Of a stretch of DNA of 64,000 nt, positions 44,530-55,735 are shown piece by piece (position 1 is the first letter of the stretch; each line of letters begins with the position of its first letter). The notes beneath the pieces were generated by a model. It searched no databases. It was not told where the DNA came from and saw only the letters and a program-made list of their open reading frames with translations. The stretch comes from Imbricaverruca yamaguchii (taxonomy: Eukaryota; Arthropoda; Thecostraca; Neoverrucidae). The translations under genes and the position numbers were made by a program. Where the stretch lies: NCBI GenBank assembly GCA_034440575.1, contig JAOTOL010001463.1:1-64000 (forward strand), in the 5' to 3' direction.

Positions 44530-47403
44530 TTAGAATTCAAAAACAACATTTTCCTGTCTAAAAAATTTATCCACCCTACTTTTAAAGACATTCAATGAGG
44601 GACTCCCCACTGCATCAGCAGGCAGCCTATTCCATTGGTCAACAACCCTTTGACTGAAGACCTGTTGTCGTTTAACTGTCCTGCACCTCATTTTGTCTAA
44701 CCTGAATTGATGACCCCTATGGGATACTCTAAACTGCAGAGCATCATTCAAATTGACCTGATCTAGCCCTCTAACAATTTTGTACATTTCAATCATGTCT
44801 CCCCTTAATCTCCTATACTTGAGTGAGTACATATCTAATGCATTAAGCCTTTCTCCATATTCTAAGTTACTTAATCCACTGACGAGTCTAGTGGCTTTGC
44901 GCTGGACTCTTTCTAACATATCTATATCCTTTTCTAGGTAGGGGCTCCATGCTTGTACAGAGTACTCCAAGTGGGGCCGCACATATGCTAAGTACAGCTT
45001 TTTCATGACTTCCCTGCTCTTATATTTCACACTTCTATTAATGAGTCCCAGCATTCTGAGTGCCCTATTTCTAGCTGAGATACATTGTTTTTCTGCTTTA
45101 AGGTCTTTTGAGACCAACACACCTAAGTCCCTTTCCTCTTCAATAACATCCAGTTCCCTCCCTCCCATTTTATAACTGAATGTCTCGCCTGCAGACCCTA
45201 TATGCATAACCTTACACTTATCATAGTTGAAAGTCATCTGCCATTGATCAGCCCACTCTTTTAGGTCGTCCAAATCTAGTTGAATATTACTAGATTGATC
45301 TCTGCTGTTAGCCACTCCTACCAGCTTGATGTCATCAGCAAATTTGAACACTCTATTCCTCAGCCCTACTTCAATGTTGTTCACAAAGATGATAAAGAGG
45401 AGGGGCCCTAGAACAGAGCCCTGTGGCACTCCACTCAGAACATCTTTCCAACCAGATTTACATCCATTCAATACTACCCTTTGTTTCCTTCCCTGCAACC
45501 ATGCTTCAATCCAATGTAGAACTTTTCCTACAATCCCATGTTGTTGTAATTGATGAATTAACCTTCCATGTGGAACTTTATCAAAAGCTTTGCTAAAGTC
45601 CAAGTACACAACATCCATCCTGCTTTCATTGTCTACTTCTTTGGTAACATACTCAATGAACTCCAATAGGTTAGTTAAACAAGACCTTTGAGATCGAAAT
45701 CCATGTTGAGTATCCCTTAAAAGGTTGTGCCTATCAAGATGAATCTGAACATTCTGTTTAACCAGCTTTTCTAGTACTTTGCAAACTAATGAGGTCAAAC
45801 TGACTGGCCTGTAGTTTCCTACACTCTTCCTATTTCCCTTTTGAAAATTGGTACTACACTTGCATTTCTCCAATCTTCAGGTACTTCTGAATACTCCATA
45901 GATCGCCTGAAAATGATACCTAGGGGAGTTGCTAAAGCTTTAGCACACTCTACTAAGATCCTAGCATATATTTCATCTGGTCCGGAAGCTTTATTAGGTT
46001 TTATATTCTGCAACTGCTTCTCTACGGCTTCTGTAGTTATTGTAAGATCCTCCAGCATATCACCTGCCATGGCATGGCCTACAGATGTTCCTATTGTACC
46101 AGAATTATCTTTAGTGAAGACTGATGAGAATTGCTTGCTTAGGGATTCCACAATGTCGCAATCATCAACCACTATTTCCCCATCTACCTCCAGTGGTCCT
46201 ACACTACACTTTTAGCCTTAAATTTATAGAAGCTAAAGAATCTCTTAGCATTACCTGCTGAACATTCTCGAGCAAAGTTGATTTCAGCAAGTCTTTTAGA
46301 TGCTCTAACACACCTCCTAACTTTATTTCTAGCTATTCTATATGATTCTAGGTTTAACCCAGAGTTAGTATCTTTTAGTTTCTTGAATGCTTGTTTCTTT
46401 GAGTCCAGTAATTGCTTAACTTCCCTAGTCAGCCACGAAGGGTGCTTAACCCTGTTTGATCTAATTTGCCTACTGGGAATGAACCTATCCTGACCCTGAA
46501 ATAGCTTATCTTTTATCATTGTCCACATTTCATAAGCATCTAAGCCATTCAATATGACTTCCCAATTAATTTCACTTAGGAAGCTCCTGAACTCACTGTA
46601 ATTCCCTTTTGTAAAATTCGGAATCAATGTTCTGTTGGTTGCTACCCTTCCAACATATAATGAGAAGCGTATAATGTTGTGATCACTATTACCAAAGGTC
46701 TCTCCTACGTTAACATTTTGCACAAAATTTTCCTCATTAGTAAGCACTAGATCTAATATTTTATTTTCCCTTGTAGGCTCGTGTATCATTTGAAAGAAGA
46801 AATTGTCCTCAAAACAAGCCATGAAACATCTTTCTGATTTGCTTACACCTATTGTTTTGTTTCCCAATCCTGCTATGTTGAAATCCCCCAAAAAATAGTT
46901 ATCTCCTGTACTCTCCTACTTATCTCTTCCTGCATCAGCCTGTCAGTGTTTTCATTCTGGTCTGGAGGTCTATGGAATGCCCCAATCCTAAATTTTGTTC
47001 CATTCTTCAGAATTATATCTAACCACAAAGATTCTACTCCTGCACTATGTACTCCATCCTCTATGGAATGACATTTCATTACTTGCCTAACATACAAGAG
47101 AATGCCACCTCCTATCCTTGCCTCTCTTTGATAGGCATGCATGTTGTAGCCTGTCAATTCAAATTCTTGCAAGTTGTCTCCAAACATGCTTTCGTTAACC
47201 CATGCTTCTGTTATGCACACCAAATCTAGCTGTTCAGACAACATATATGCATGCAGTTCCCCAATTTTGTTCCTAACACTTCTGGCATTGACATAAAAAC
47301 ATGCTAAATTATTCCTTCCATTGCTTGCTATGCTTCTCTCTTTATCAGCTACATCCCCCCATGTCCTGCCTAGTTTCCTGTTTCCTGTTGAGAGCCTCCT
47401 CAT
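44530..47403 (-). pseudogene. CR1 ORF2: AP endonuclease and reverse transcriptase, frameshifted
   Basis: The endonuclease starts at 47403 (NLACFYVNARSVRNKIGEL, ITEAWV) and continues after a break near 46880 with MGDFN and SDHNIIRFS. A frameshift near 46200 and another near 45850 lead into the 447-codon RT frame (44530-45873). That frame has NYRPVSLTS, TQHGFRSQRSC, YLDFSKAFDKVPH, SGVPQGSVLGPLLF and the catalytic FADD at residues 178-181, then the C-terminal LERVQRKATRLVSGL and FFSQRVVDQWNRLP-like tail. The protein nicks target DNA and primes cDNA synthesis from the nick. All active-site motifs remain but the reading frame does not. Confidence 0.9.
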
Positions 47404-48242
47404 ACCTATTGCTGAGCAGTTCCACTCCTCTCTTGCTCAGATGTAATCCATCTAAAGCAAACATCTCCGTCCTCCCCAAAACTCCCCCACAAATCCAAGA
47501 ACTGCACCCCAAGCTCCTTACAAATGTTGGCCACCCTGGTATTGAGCCCAATGGCCCTCGAATACCACTCCATGCTTGCATGGACCATAGGGAGGATGGA
47601 TGTCACCACTCCTCTTTTCCTACTTCCTGCTAAACTACCTATCAAAGCCCTATAGGCTTTCATTGTTTCCTCTGTATTATTTTTTCCTACATCGTTAACT
47701 CCAACCTGCACAATTACCGTTGCACCCTCTCCACTTCCCCTCATTACTCCCTCCAGCCTATCCCTAACATCTTTCACCTGCGCTCCCGGGTAGCAAACAC
47801 GCATCCGTCTGCTGGGGTTCTTGTTACAAAATGTTCGATCCATGTACCGAACCCTGGAATCCCCTATGACTAAAACCTCTCTCTCTCCATCTCTATCTTC
47901 AGCCATCTGGTCATCCCCACCTCCGTCCCTCTCATCATTACCTTCCCTCTCCTCCAGTGCATCAAACCTATTTTTAATTGGGACGCCCATGTCCACCTTC
48001 CTTAGCGCCAGTCGGGTGCTATGGCGCCTTGCCACCTTCCAACTGCCACCATCCCGGACCAAGCCATCCGAACTCCCATCAGTCCTCCGCTCGGGCACCC
48101 GGAGTTGCCTGGCTGGCACCTCCCATGATGGGTCCCGCCACCAAACACTTCAAGCGCTCCACCTCCCCGTTAACATATCTAACCTCTTACTCAAGTCCCC
48201 AATGATTCCCACACACTTACAATTCCCACAGTCTCCTTCCAT
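47345..48242 (-). pseudogene. CR1 ORF1 with SGNH/GDSL esterase domain, frameshifted
   Basis: It starts at the ATG at 48242 (MEGDCGNCKC...), a Cys-rich head, with a frame break near 48145. The middle frame (47406-48119) carries VLVIGDSRVRYMDRTF (Ser nucleophile block), IVQVGVNDVGKNN (Asn block) and FLDLWGSF. After a second break near 47450 comes DGLHLSKRG with the catalytic Asp/His pair. This esterase domain is known from CR1/L2 ORF1 proteins. The C-terminus overlaps the ORF2 start. Confidence 0.82.
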
Positions 48243-48720
48243 TTTTGTTGTTGTTTTTTTTCTTTCTACTCTTAGTACTAAGTCTAGTTACTGTAAGCTT
48301 GTAAGCCTACAAGTATCTACTGTAATATATCTACAGTAATACAGTAATATAGCCTATAAGTATCTACAATACACTATAATCCCGTATAATTACACTAGAT
48401 ATGAAGATACCTACTGCAAATTATGCCCACTATTTTAGTCCTAAAATCTATCTTAAACTTACACACCAATTTGACACAAACTTATTCACTACAGAAGCCT
48501 ACACTATAGAATTATACACTCTAGAATTACACACTACAGAGCTCACACCACACAAATATACACCACTGAATCAAACACTGTAGTACCCGTCCACAACACC
48601 CAACAATCCTGCAGTTACACTAGGATATGAAGATATACCTAGTGTAATGCTATGCCTACTATCTTAGTCTTAAAATCTATCTTAAACTTAAACACCAAAT
48701 TGACACAGCCAACACCCTTA

Positions 48721-49263
48721 GAACTTAACAAAATGGCGCTGGACAGCCTCCCTGGGTTAATATAGCCTAATTTGCTGGTCAAAAATACTTATTTGATAAA
48801 AACTGTTGAAATATACGCTCAGAAGCAACCGCTAAATATCTATACACAATTTATCCCAGTACACCGTCCTTTTCCGCAACACTTAGCTCGTATGTAGTAG
48901 CTCCACCAAACACGTGCTTCCTCCTCAACGCCTGGCGGCACTTTCAAATACCTTTTTCTGATAAATTACAGGACGTTTTTATTACAATTTATTGCACCAA
49001 AAGCCTGAATAAAATAATGTGCTCTCACTTCCATAGGATTGAAGATGTACCTAGGAATAAAATCATTTTGATGAAACACATCAGACAATACATTAGTACA
49101 AAATACGAACTTTTTCAATGAATGCCAGTAATAGTAATCTGCTATGCACAGTGATCTGTGCATAGCAGATTACTAGGTCTTATTTCGATATTTTTTGTTT
49201 AAGAATCATGTTTTCCTTTCTTTCTTCTTTCTTTATACTTGGTTCATCCATTCTCTTCAGTGT
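48721..49263. other. Unrecognised, with a 44-nt perfect hairpin
   Basis: AT-rich DNA. At its right part is the perfect hairpin 49132-49175 (listed separately). (TTTC)-rich runs lie at 49215-49235. Confidence 0.5.
49132..49175. repeat. Perfect 20-bp-stem hairpin
   Basis: TAGTAATCTGCTATGCACAG (49132-49151), a 4-nt loop TGAT, then the exact reverse complement (49156-49175). No mismatch. No run of T follows to suggest a terminator. It may be the tip of a small palindromic element or a snap-back duplication. Confidence 0.9.
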
Positions 49264-49276
49264 AGTAATAGTTCAG

Positions 49277-49332
49277 TTAGTTAGTTATTAGGGCTTTAGG
49301 GTGCATCAACTACATTGGTCATGTAGCACCCA
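49277..49332 (-). mobile_element. Mini-retroposon, copy 3 (56 bp, with TSD)
   Basis: On the minus strand it starts (TG)GGTGCTACATGACC and ends CCTAATAACTAACTAA. It is flanked by the 13-bp direct repeat AGTAATRGTTCAG (49264-49276 and 49333-49345, one mismatch). Against copies 1 and 2 it has three C-to-T/G-to-A changes at CpG sites. Two fall on opposite sides of the stem (GGCGC/GCGCC to GGTGC/GCACC), so pairing is kept. Confidence 0.85.
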
Positions 49333-49345
49333 AGTAATGGTTCAG

Positions 49346-50384
49346 GAAATGCATGTGCAAGATTAGGGATTTTATATTATTTCCCTATTTCCCCATTAAC
49401 ACCTACAGCATATATTTTCCTGGAGCCCTCAAAGATGTTACTAGCATTGCTAATTTTCTGACAGGGCTTTAGGAACATCTTTTACTAATAATAATATGGT
49501 GGCAGGATCTGTCCAGCAGGAAACAGGAGTGGGGAGAGGTGTGACCTGTCTTGATTTGCTTGCCACAACCTACTTCTCATCCTTGGAATTTAACATAATT
49601 AGGTCACACAGGTATGGAAAGGGCACTCCTGCCTACCTACTAATGGTTAGGGGAATTTAAAAAAAATGTTCCATGGTCACATTATCTAGGGAACCAGATG
49701 GAGGGAGAAGACCCTGAAAAACTATCTGTTAATATTAAAAATGACCACAGAATCTAACATTCACATCAGTTTCAATAACAAAACCGGTTTTACTATGGAC
49801 ATTGCTGAACAGTGTCCTAAAATTATTTCACCATTAACTGTGAGGATGAAGAAAGAAGTTGCTTGGGAATAGTTAAAGATTGGAAGAAAATAAAGGATCA
49901 TCACTTAAGGATAAAAAAAGTTGAATGCCTTTCACTTCAGTCACATGCATTTTACATTATTTAGCAGTCATGTGCATAATGACTGCCCACACATGTGGCA
50001 AAATGGTAAAAACCTAAGGGAAGGATGAAATAGCACAATTCCATTAACTGTGAACTTCCAGGCCACATGGTCAATTATTTTACACTGTTGCTGAATAGAA
50101 GTAGAATTAAGCTTACCAACAACAGCAAATTGTAACATGCTCGCTATTTTAAATGGAGATTGCACACAGCTCTCTGAAATATGGCAGCCAACAAATAACT
50201 GCAAGATGAGAACTTGGCACTGTAGTTAAATTAGCAAAGGATGAAGTTATAAGCCAACTTCCTGAGCAATGGTAGGGAAAATGCTAACAAAAGTACACTT
50301 AATCAATGTCAACCAAGTTTATAAATCCATACATGACACTCCTGATATACTCACACCACACAACTAATAAATATTCACAGGAGG
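49346..50384. other. No gene; one arm of a ~100-bp inverted pair
   Basis: 50221-50325 (AAGGATGAAGTTATAAGCCA...) is an inverted copy of 52385-52485, 2 kb away. Otherwise AT-rich with nothing recognised. Confidence 0.5.
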
Positions 50385-50850
50385 ATTTTAGAGAGAGTAC
50401 AAAAGAGGGCTACAAAAATGGTTAATGGCATAAGCAACCTGGCATATGAGGAATGATTGAAGAAATTGAATATGTTTTCACTTAGATATAGAAGGCTGAG
50501 AGGAGATCTCATCGAGGTCTTTAAATTTGTCAATGGTCTGGAGAGGGGATACCTTGCGGAAATGCTTGAATTTAACAGAAATGATGCAATTGGAGGTCAT
50601 AAATTCAAAATTAAAGTTAACCACTGCAGAACAAGGTTAAGGCAAACCTTCTTCACCAACAGGGTAGTGGAACATCTTTAAAAACAGCATAGACAATCAT
50701 TATAAGAATAGAGGGCTTGCTTTTCAGTATTACAGGGAGGGCTGATTGACAGATTTGGTGGGCAACTGGTTCAGTGTACAGAGTGCAACCAAGAAGGGCC
50801 CTTGTGGCTCATAGTTGCACTAATTTTTTTTATGTCTATGTCTTTTCAAC
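50385..50850 (+). mobile_element. CR1 3' fragment
   Basis: The plus-strand frame LERVQKRATKMVNGISNL...(stop)...LKKLNMFSLRYRRLRGDLIEVF matches the end of the CR1 ORF2 at 44.5-45.0 kb (LERVQRKATRLVSGLSNL...LDMYSLKYRRLRGDMIEMY). The 3' UTR-like AGGGCCCTTGTGGCTC and a TATGTC-type tail follow. It is 5'-truncated and more decayed than the 44-48 kb copy. Confidence 0.85.
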
Positions 50851-51185
50851 ACATCCATGAATAGGATGTTAATACACAGACTGATGTTACTTGCTAACTA
50901 TTAGGATATGGGTTTGGGAATATAAAATGGTTTAAGGAAAATTATAATAAAAGAATATGTCTAAAGTAATTTCATTCTCACCACCATAAACCTTTTCTTC
51001 AATGCAAAAGATGAGAAAATTGATGGACTCATTAATTTTCATCAATCCAATTCTCATTAATATAAAAAAATAATTTGATGTACTTTTTAGTTCATGTCTG
51101 GCATATTCAGTTGAAGCAAGGATGGACTTGGAATTATCAAAAGCGACTAGACAGGAGAGAAAATTGCTGCTGTAAAACCAGTGTT

Positions 51186-52066
51186 GGAAAAACTGGAGTT
51201 TGTTGGTGTCATGCATACCAATACACTTTGTACTCCAGGATTGTAACTAGACTAAATGAAATATTTTGTACTCCAGAAGGGAAAACGAAGAACAACATTG
51301 TTTGGTTGACTGCTACCACTCAGAATCCATACCTGACAACTAGCAGTTTCCGCGACCCCAGCGCGCCGACCAGTCAACGTCACTACATATCCTTGAAAGG
51401 TAGTACAAAGCATACAGAGCATGCTCGTCGGTGTTGCGCTAAAATCCGTAAACGGCCTTGCTAAAACCGACTACGCACAACTTGCGGAGTTGCATATGTG
51501 AAAAGACACTATATTTTTGTCAATAAAATCAATAATTAATTCAATATTTATTCAATATTGGTTCAATATTTATCAATATTTAATCTGATATATGACAAAT
51601 TTAGATTAATGAATATCTATTTCATATTACTCTTTGGAAACTTGCGCTGGAGCCTGGAGGTGTTCTATAGCCTTGCGCTGGAGTACTCGCCAAGAAGCAA
51701 TAGAAATCCCTAGTTGGCAAATCTGGGAGTACTTGGTGTCACCAGAGTATATATTTGAAGCCTGGTTTCGCCAGTAAATGCTTTGAATGCGCAATCGAAG
51801 GTCGTTTTGTTCAAGGGACAACTTTTTTTTAGACACAATGAGCCTGTTCAATGCAAGAAAATCACTTCAAATTTCCTAAAATCCTCCCCGAAGCAAGCAA
51901 GTTCTCCGAGGCGATTACACCAAGAAACCAATGTCATTTGTGCACATTTGCGTGACTGTCACATATTTTTTGGTAAATGTGTGCGAAGATAAACATGTGC
52001 CTTGAAATATAACCACATTTTGGGTTCATTGATGTCAGTGAAGGGTCCGTAATACATGTTCCGAAA
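51186..52066 (-). repeat. Dispersed 'GTACTCCAG' repeat family, copy 2
   Basis: Inverted match of 35640-36478, with the same landmarks in reverse order (TTGTTGGTGTCATGCAT, CTTTTGTACTCCAG-type boxes, AT-rich ATTGAATATT tract, GTTCATTGATGTCAGTGAAGG). About as diverged as copy 1. No coding frame. Confidence 0.8.
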
Positions 52067-53180
52067 TTTACTCTGACCCATTCCCTGTTCCCCCACCTCA
52101 TGATCAGTTGTCCTTTATACTTCTTCAGTTGTATAAAGGAACTTTTAATATTCATAAGAATCATTTTCAATATTTTTTTTCTCAGCTTTTCCATGCAAAA
52201 TAACTGTTTCATGGTGGTGAGAATAAAACTGTTGTTTTAGTATAATTAGACGGATTGTTTTAGTATAATTTTTATTAAACCATCATATATTCCAAAACAA
52301 TAGTCCATCCATATCCAATAGTCACGCGGGGTTTGCTGTGCCAGGTGTGTGTTGTGAGACGGTCTTGGGTGTCAGGTGAGAATTTGTGAACTTCGTTGAC
52401 ATCGATTAAGCATACTTTTGATACCATTCTCTTAACCATTGCTCATGAAGTTGGCTTATAACCTCATCCTTCACTAATAATTTAAATTTAAATTAAAACA
52501 AAATCATACACACAAACTCGGAATGGCTCAAAGGTTGACGGGGTCATGAAATGCATTTTGTTGTGCTTGAGATTTTGGACAACAACGGAAGTTAGGAATA
52601 ATTCAAATTAATCGAGTAGAGTTAGCAACTCGGCTCATTAATTGTGGGACTAGTCCTTTGGAAGTGTTCGTTGAAGGATGATCCCGGTGTTGTGGTCCGC
52701 CCAAGATGAGTGAGTGCAATTCATCCTGAGCTCTGCCAGGATAAATGTTGTTGGTATATTCACATCACATCATGCCTATTTATCATAAATATTTGTTTGT
52801 GAACTTTGGGAATACATCACCCACATACACTGAGGCAATATCTATACACTTTGCAGATATCATGGGTATATTTCTTTGAGTACTTTGGCTACTGAGGGCA
52901 TTTCCCACTAGGTTGCATTCCTTGGCACAATTGCACCTATTCATGACTTAGCTTGCTGACATATTGCTGACTTAGCAGTTGGCTATATGTACATATATGT
53001 TTCTATGGTACATACAGCATGAAATGCTAACATTTATTTTTAATCCCATTAAAGCAATACTACCTGGTTATGGACAACCAATTTTTTTTTAGTGCAGCAG
53101 TTATTTACATGGCTTAGTTTGCCAAGATGTTTATGCATACAAAAATGCTAACATTGGTTTTCAGTCCCACTAAAACAAGG
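52067..53180. other. Unrecognised, with a short tandem pair before the Foldback element
   Basis: 52385-52485 is the partner of 50221-50325. Near 53025-53065 and 53145-53185 a motif (AAATGCTAACATT...TCCCACTAAAACAAGG) occurs twice. The second copy is the flank into which the 53.19 kb element inserted. Confidence 0.5.
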
Positions 53181-53189
53181 TTAATTGTC

Positions 53190-55164
53190 GGGAAGGACTA
53201 AAAAACAGACACCATCTCACCGACACGGTTTGACAGACACCATCTCGCCGACATGGACCGTCTCAGCAACCGCTGGCTCGATCTTCATGAAACCTACACC
53301 AAACGATCGCCAGTGTGCCAGAGGCGTGCGGTTTGGACTTTCGTGACCTTGGGTCAGGCCAAAGGTCACGAAATCTCAGAAAAACACAATTTTAGGCTAA
53401 CCGACATGACCGATCTCGGTAACCGCTGGGTCGATTCCAATGAAACATTCACCAAACGAACGGCCGTGTGCCGGAGGCGTGCGGTTTGGACTTTCGTGAC
53501 CTTGGGTCAGGTCAAAGGTCACGAGATCGCAGAAAAACACAATTTTAGGCTCACCGACATGACCGATCTCGGTAACCGCTGGGTAGATTTCAATGAAACC
53601 TTCACCAAACGAACGGCCGTGTGCCGCAGGCGTGCGGTTTGGACTTTCGTGACCTTGGTGAATTTGGTTTGTTTGGTGAATGTTTCATTGGAATCGACCC
53701 AGCGGTTACCGAGATCGGTCATGTCGGTGAGCCTAAAACTGGTTTTTCTGCGATCTTGTGACATTTGGCCTGACCCAAGGTCACGAAAGTCCAAACCGCA
53801 CGCTTGCGGCACACGGCCGTTCGTTTGGTGAAGGTTTCATTGGGATCGACCCAGCGGTTACCGAGATCGGTCATGTCGGTGAGCCTAAAACTATGGTTTT
53901 TCTGCGATTTCGTGCCCTTTGACCTGACCCAAGATCACGAAAGTCCAAACCGCACGCTTCCGGCATACGGCCGTTCGCTTGGTGAAGGTTTCATTGGAAT
54001 CGACCCAGCGGTTACCGAGATCGGTCATGTCGGTGAGCCTAAAACTATGGTTTTTCTGCGATTTCGTGACCGTTGACCTGACCCAAGGTCACGAAAGTCC
54101 AAACCGTACGCTTGCGGCACACGGCCGTTCGTTTGGTGAATGTTTCATTGGAATCGACCCAGGGGTTACCGAGATCGGTCATGTCGGTTAGCCTAAAATT
54201 GTGTTTTTCTGAAATTTCGTGACCTTTGACCTGACCCAAGGTCACGAAAGTCCAAACCGCACGCCTGCGGCACACGGCCGTTCGTTTGGTGAAAGTTTCA
54301 TTGGAATCGACCCAGCGGTTACCGAGATCGGTCATGTCGGTGAGCCTAAAACTATGGTTTTTCTGCGATCTTGTGACCTTTGACATGACCCAAGGTCACG
54401 AAAGTCCAAACCGCACGCATGCGGCACACGGCCGTTCGTTTGGTGAAGGTTTCATTGAAATCTACCCAGCGGTTACCGAGATCGATCATGTCGGTGAGCC
54501 TAAAACTATGGTTTTTCTGCGATTTCGTGACCTTTGACCTGACCCAAGGTCACGAAAGTCCAAACTGCACGCTTGCGGCACACGGCCGTTCGTTTGGTGA
54601 AGGTTTCATTGGGATCGACCCAGCGGTTACCGAGATCGGTCATGTCGGTGAGCCTAAAACTATGGTTTTTCTGCGATTTCGTGACCTTTGACCTGACCCA
54701 AGGTCACGAAAGTCCAAACTGCACGCCTCCGGCACATGGCCGTTCGTTTGGTGAATGTTTCATTGGAATCGACCCAGGGGTTACCGAGATCGGTCATGTC
54801 GGTTAGCCTAAAATTGTGTTTTTCTGCGATTTCGTGACCTTTGACCTGACCCAAGGTCACGAAAGTCTAAACCGCACGCCTCCGGCATACGGCCGTTCGT
54901 TTGGTGAAGGTTTCATTAAGATCGAACCAGCGGTTGCCGAGATCAGCCATGTCAATAATTCCAAAATTGTTTTTCTGCGATTTCGTGACCTTTGACCTGA
55001 CCCAAGGTCACGAAAGTCTAAACCGCACGCCTCCGGCATACGGCCGTTCGTTTGGTGAAGGTTTCATTAAGATCGAACCAGCGGTTGCTGAGACGGTCCA
55101 TGTCGGCGAGATGGTGTCGGTCAAACCGTGTCGGTGAGATGGTGTCTGTTTTTTAGTCCTTCCC
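53190..55164. mobile_element. Foldback/Mutator-like element made of 154-bp tandem units
   Basis: Ends: GGGAAGGACTAAAAAACAGA at 53190 and its reverse complement ending at 55164. They are flanked by a perfect 9-bp TSD, TTAATTGTC (53181-53189 and 55165-55173). A 9-bp TSD and long, internally repetitive inverted ends are the signature of Foldback/Mutator-type DNA elements. The left arm holds about three 154-bp units in one orientation (53222-53657). The right arm holds about ten in the other (53658-55140). The outermost ~65 bp of both ends is a nested GACACCATCTC-GCCGACA repeat. No transposase is encoded and the long open frames are by-products of repeats. The unoccupied site is visible at 35373-35381. 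Confidence 0.93.
53340..55010. promoter_or_regulatory. Array of nuclear-receptor DR1-like motifs within the 154-bp units
   Basis: Each unit carries a copy or near copy of AGGTCAAAGGTCA, a direct repeat of AGGTCA spaced by 1. Perfect examples lie near 53506, 54221, 54529, 54683, 54836 and 54988; the other units have one or two changes. The next bases hold a third half-site (CCAAGGTCA). The whole block is a hairpin: TTTCGTGACCTT pairs with AAGGTCACGAAA over an 11-nt loop. DR1 is the established site for RXR/HNF4/COUP-type receptors. Binding here is inference, and the hairpin alone could explain conservation. Confidence 0.4.
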
Positions 55165-55173
55165 TTAATTGTC

Positions 55174-55735
55174 AGCAAGTGCATAGCTATTTTTTGGAAT
55201 CCAGCTAAAAAATTCGTACTCCAGCAAAAAATGTTGCACTCCACTACGAAGAAAAAAATATGGATATCCTACACTGAAATAGATATCCATTAATCTAGAT
55301 ATATCATATATCAGATTAAATATTGATAAATATTGAATCAATATTCAATAAATATTGAATTAATTATTGACTTTATTCACACAAATATAGCATCTTTTCA
55401 CATGTGAAGCTCCGCAAGTTGTGCATAGCTGGTTTTAGCAAGGCCCTTTACTGGTTTTAGTGCAACACCGAGGAGCATGCTCTGTATGCTTTACACTGCC
55501 TTTCAAGGATGTGTAGTGACGTTGACTGGTTGGCTCGCTGGGATCGAGGAAACTGCTAGTTGTTGTCAGGTATGGACTTTGAGTGGTAGCACTCGACCAA
55601 ACAATGATGTTCTTCGTTTTCCCTTCTGGAGTACAAAATATTTCATTTAGTCGTCACAATCCTGGAGAACATAATGTATTGGTATCCATGACACCAACAA
55701 ACATCAGTTTTTCCAACACTGACTAACAAGTGACT
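55174..55735 (+). repeat. Dispersed 'GTACTCCAG' repeat family, copy 3 (host of the Foldback insertion)
   Basis: 55250-55735 matches 36010-36478. 55174-55245 matches the reverse strand of 35310-35372. The Foldback-like element split this copy between 53189 and 55165. Confidence 0.8.

Larger units (their letters stand above)
44243..48720 (-). mobile_element. Nearly full-length CR1 LINE
   Basis: It reads leftward: 5' region (48243-48720), ORF1, overlapping ORF2, short 3' UTR. The tail is a repeated octamer, ACTTTATG (three units at 44243-44270), which is the CR1 hallmark (chicken CR1 ends in a similar octamer). Two diverged ~90-bp copies, ~226 bp apart (48391- and 48617-), in the 5' region may be 5' UTR monomers. 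Coding is intact over long stretches but interrupted by several frameshifts, so the copy is recent but dead. The 5' limit is approximate. Confidence 0.9.

Noticed and set aside
53190..55164. CRISPR array
   Set aside because: The 154-bp units are continuous satellites without unique spacers, in an animal genome, and are bounded by transposon ends and a TSD.
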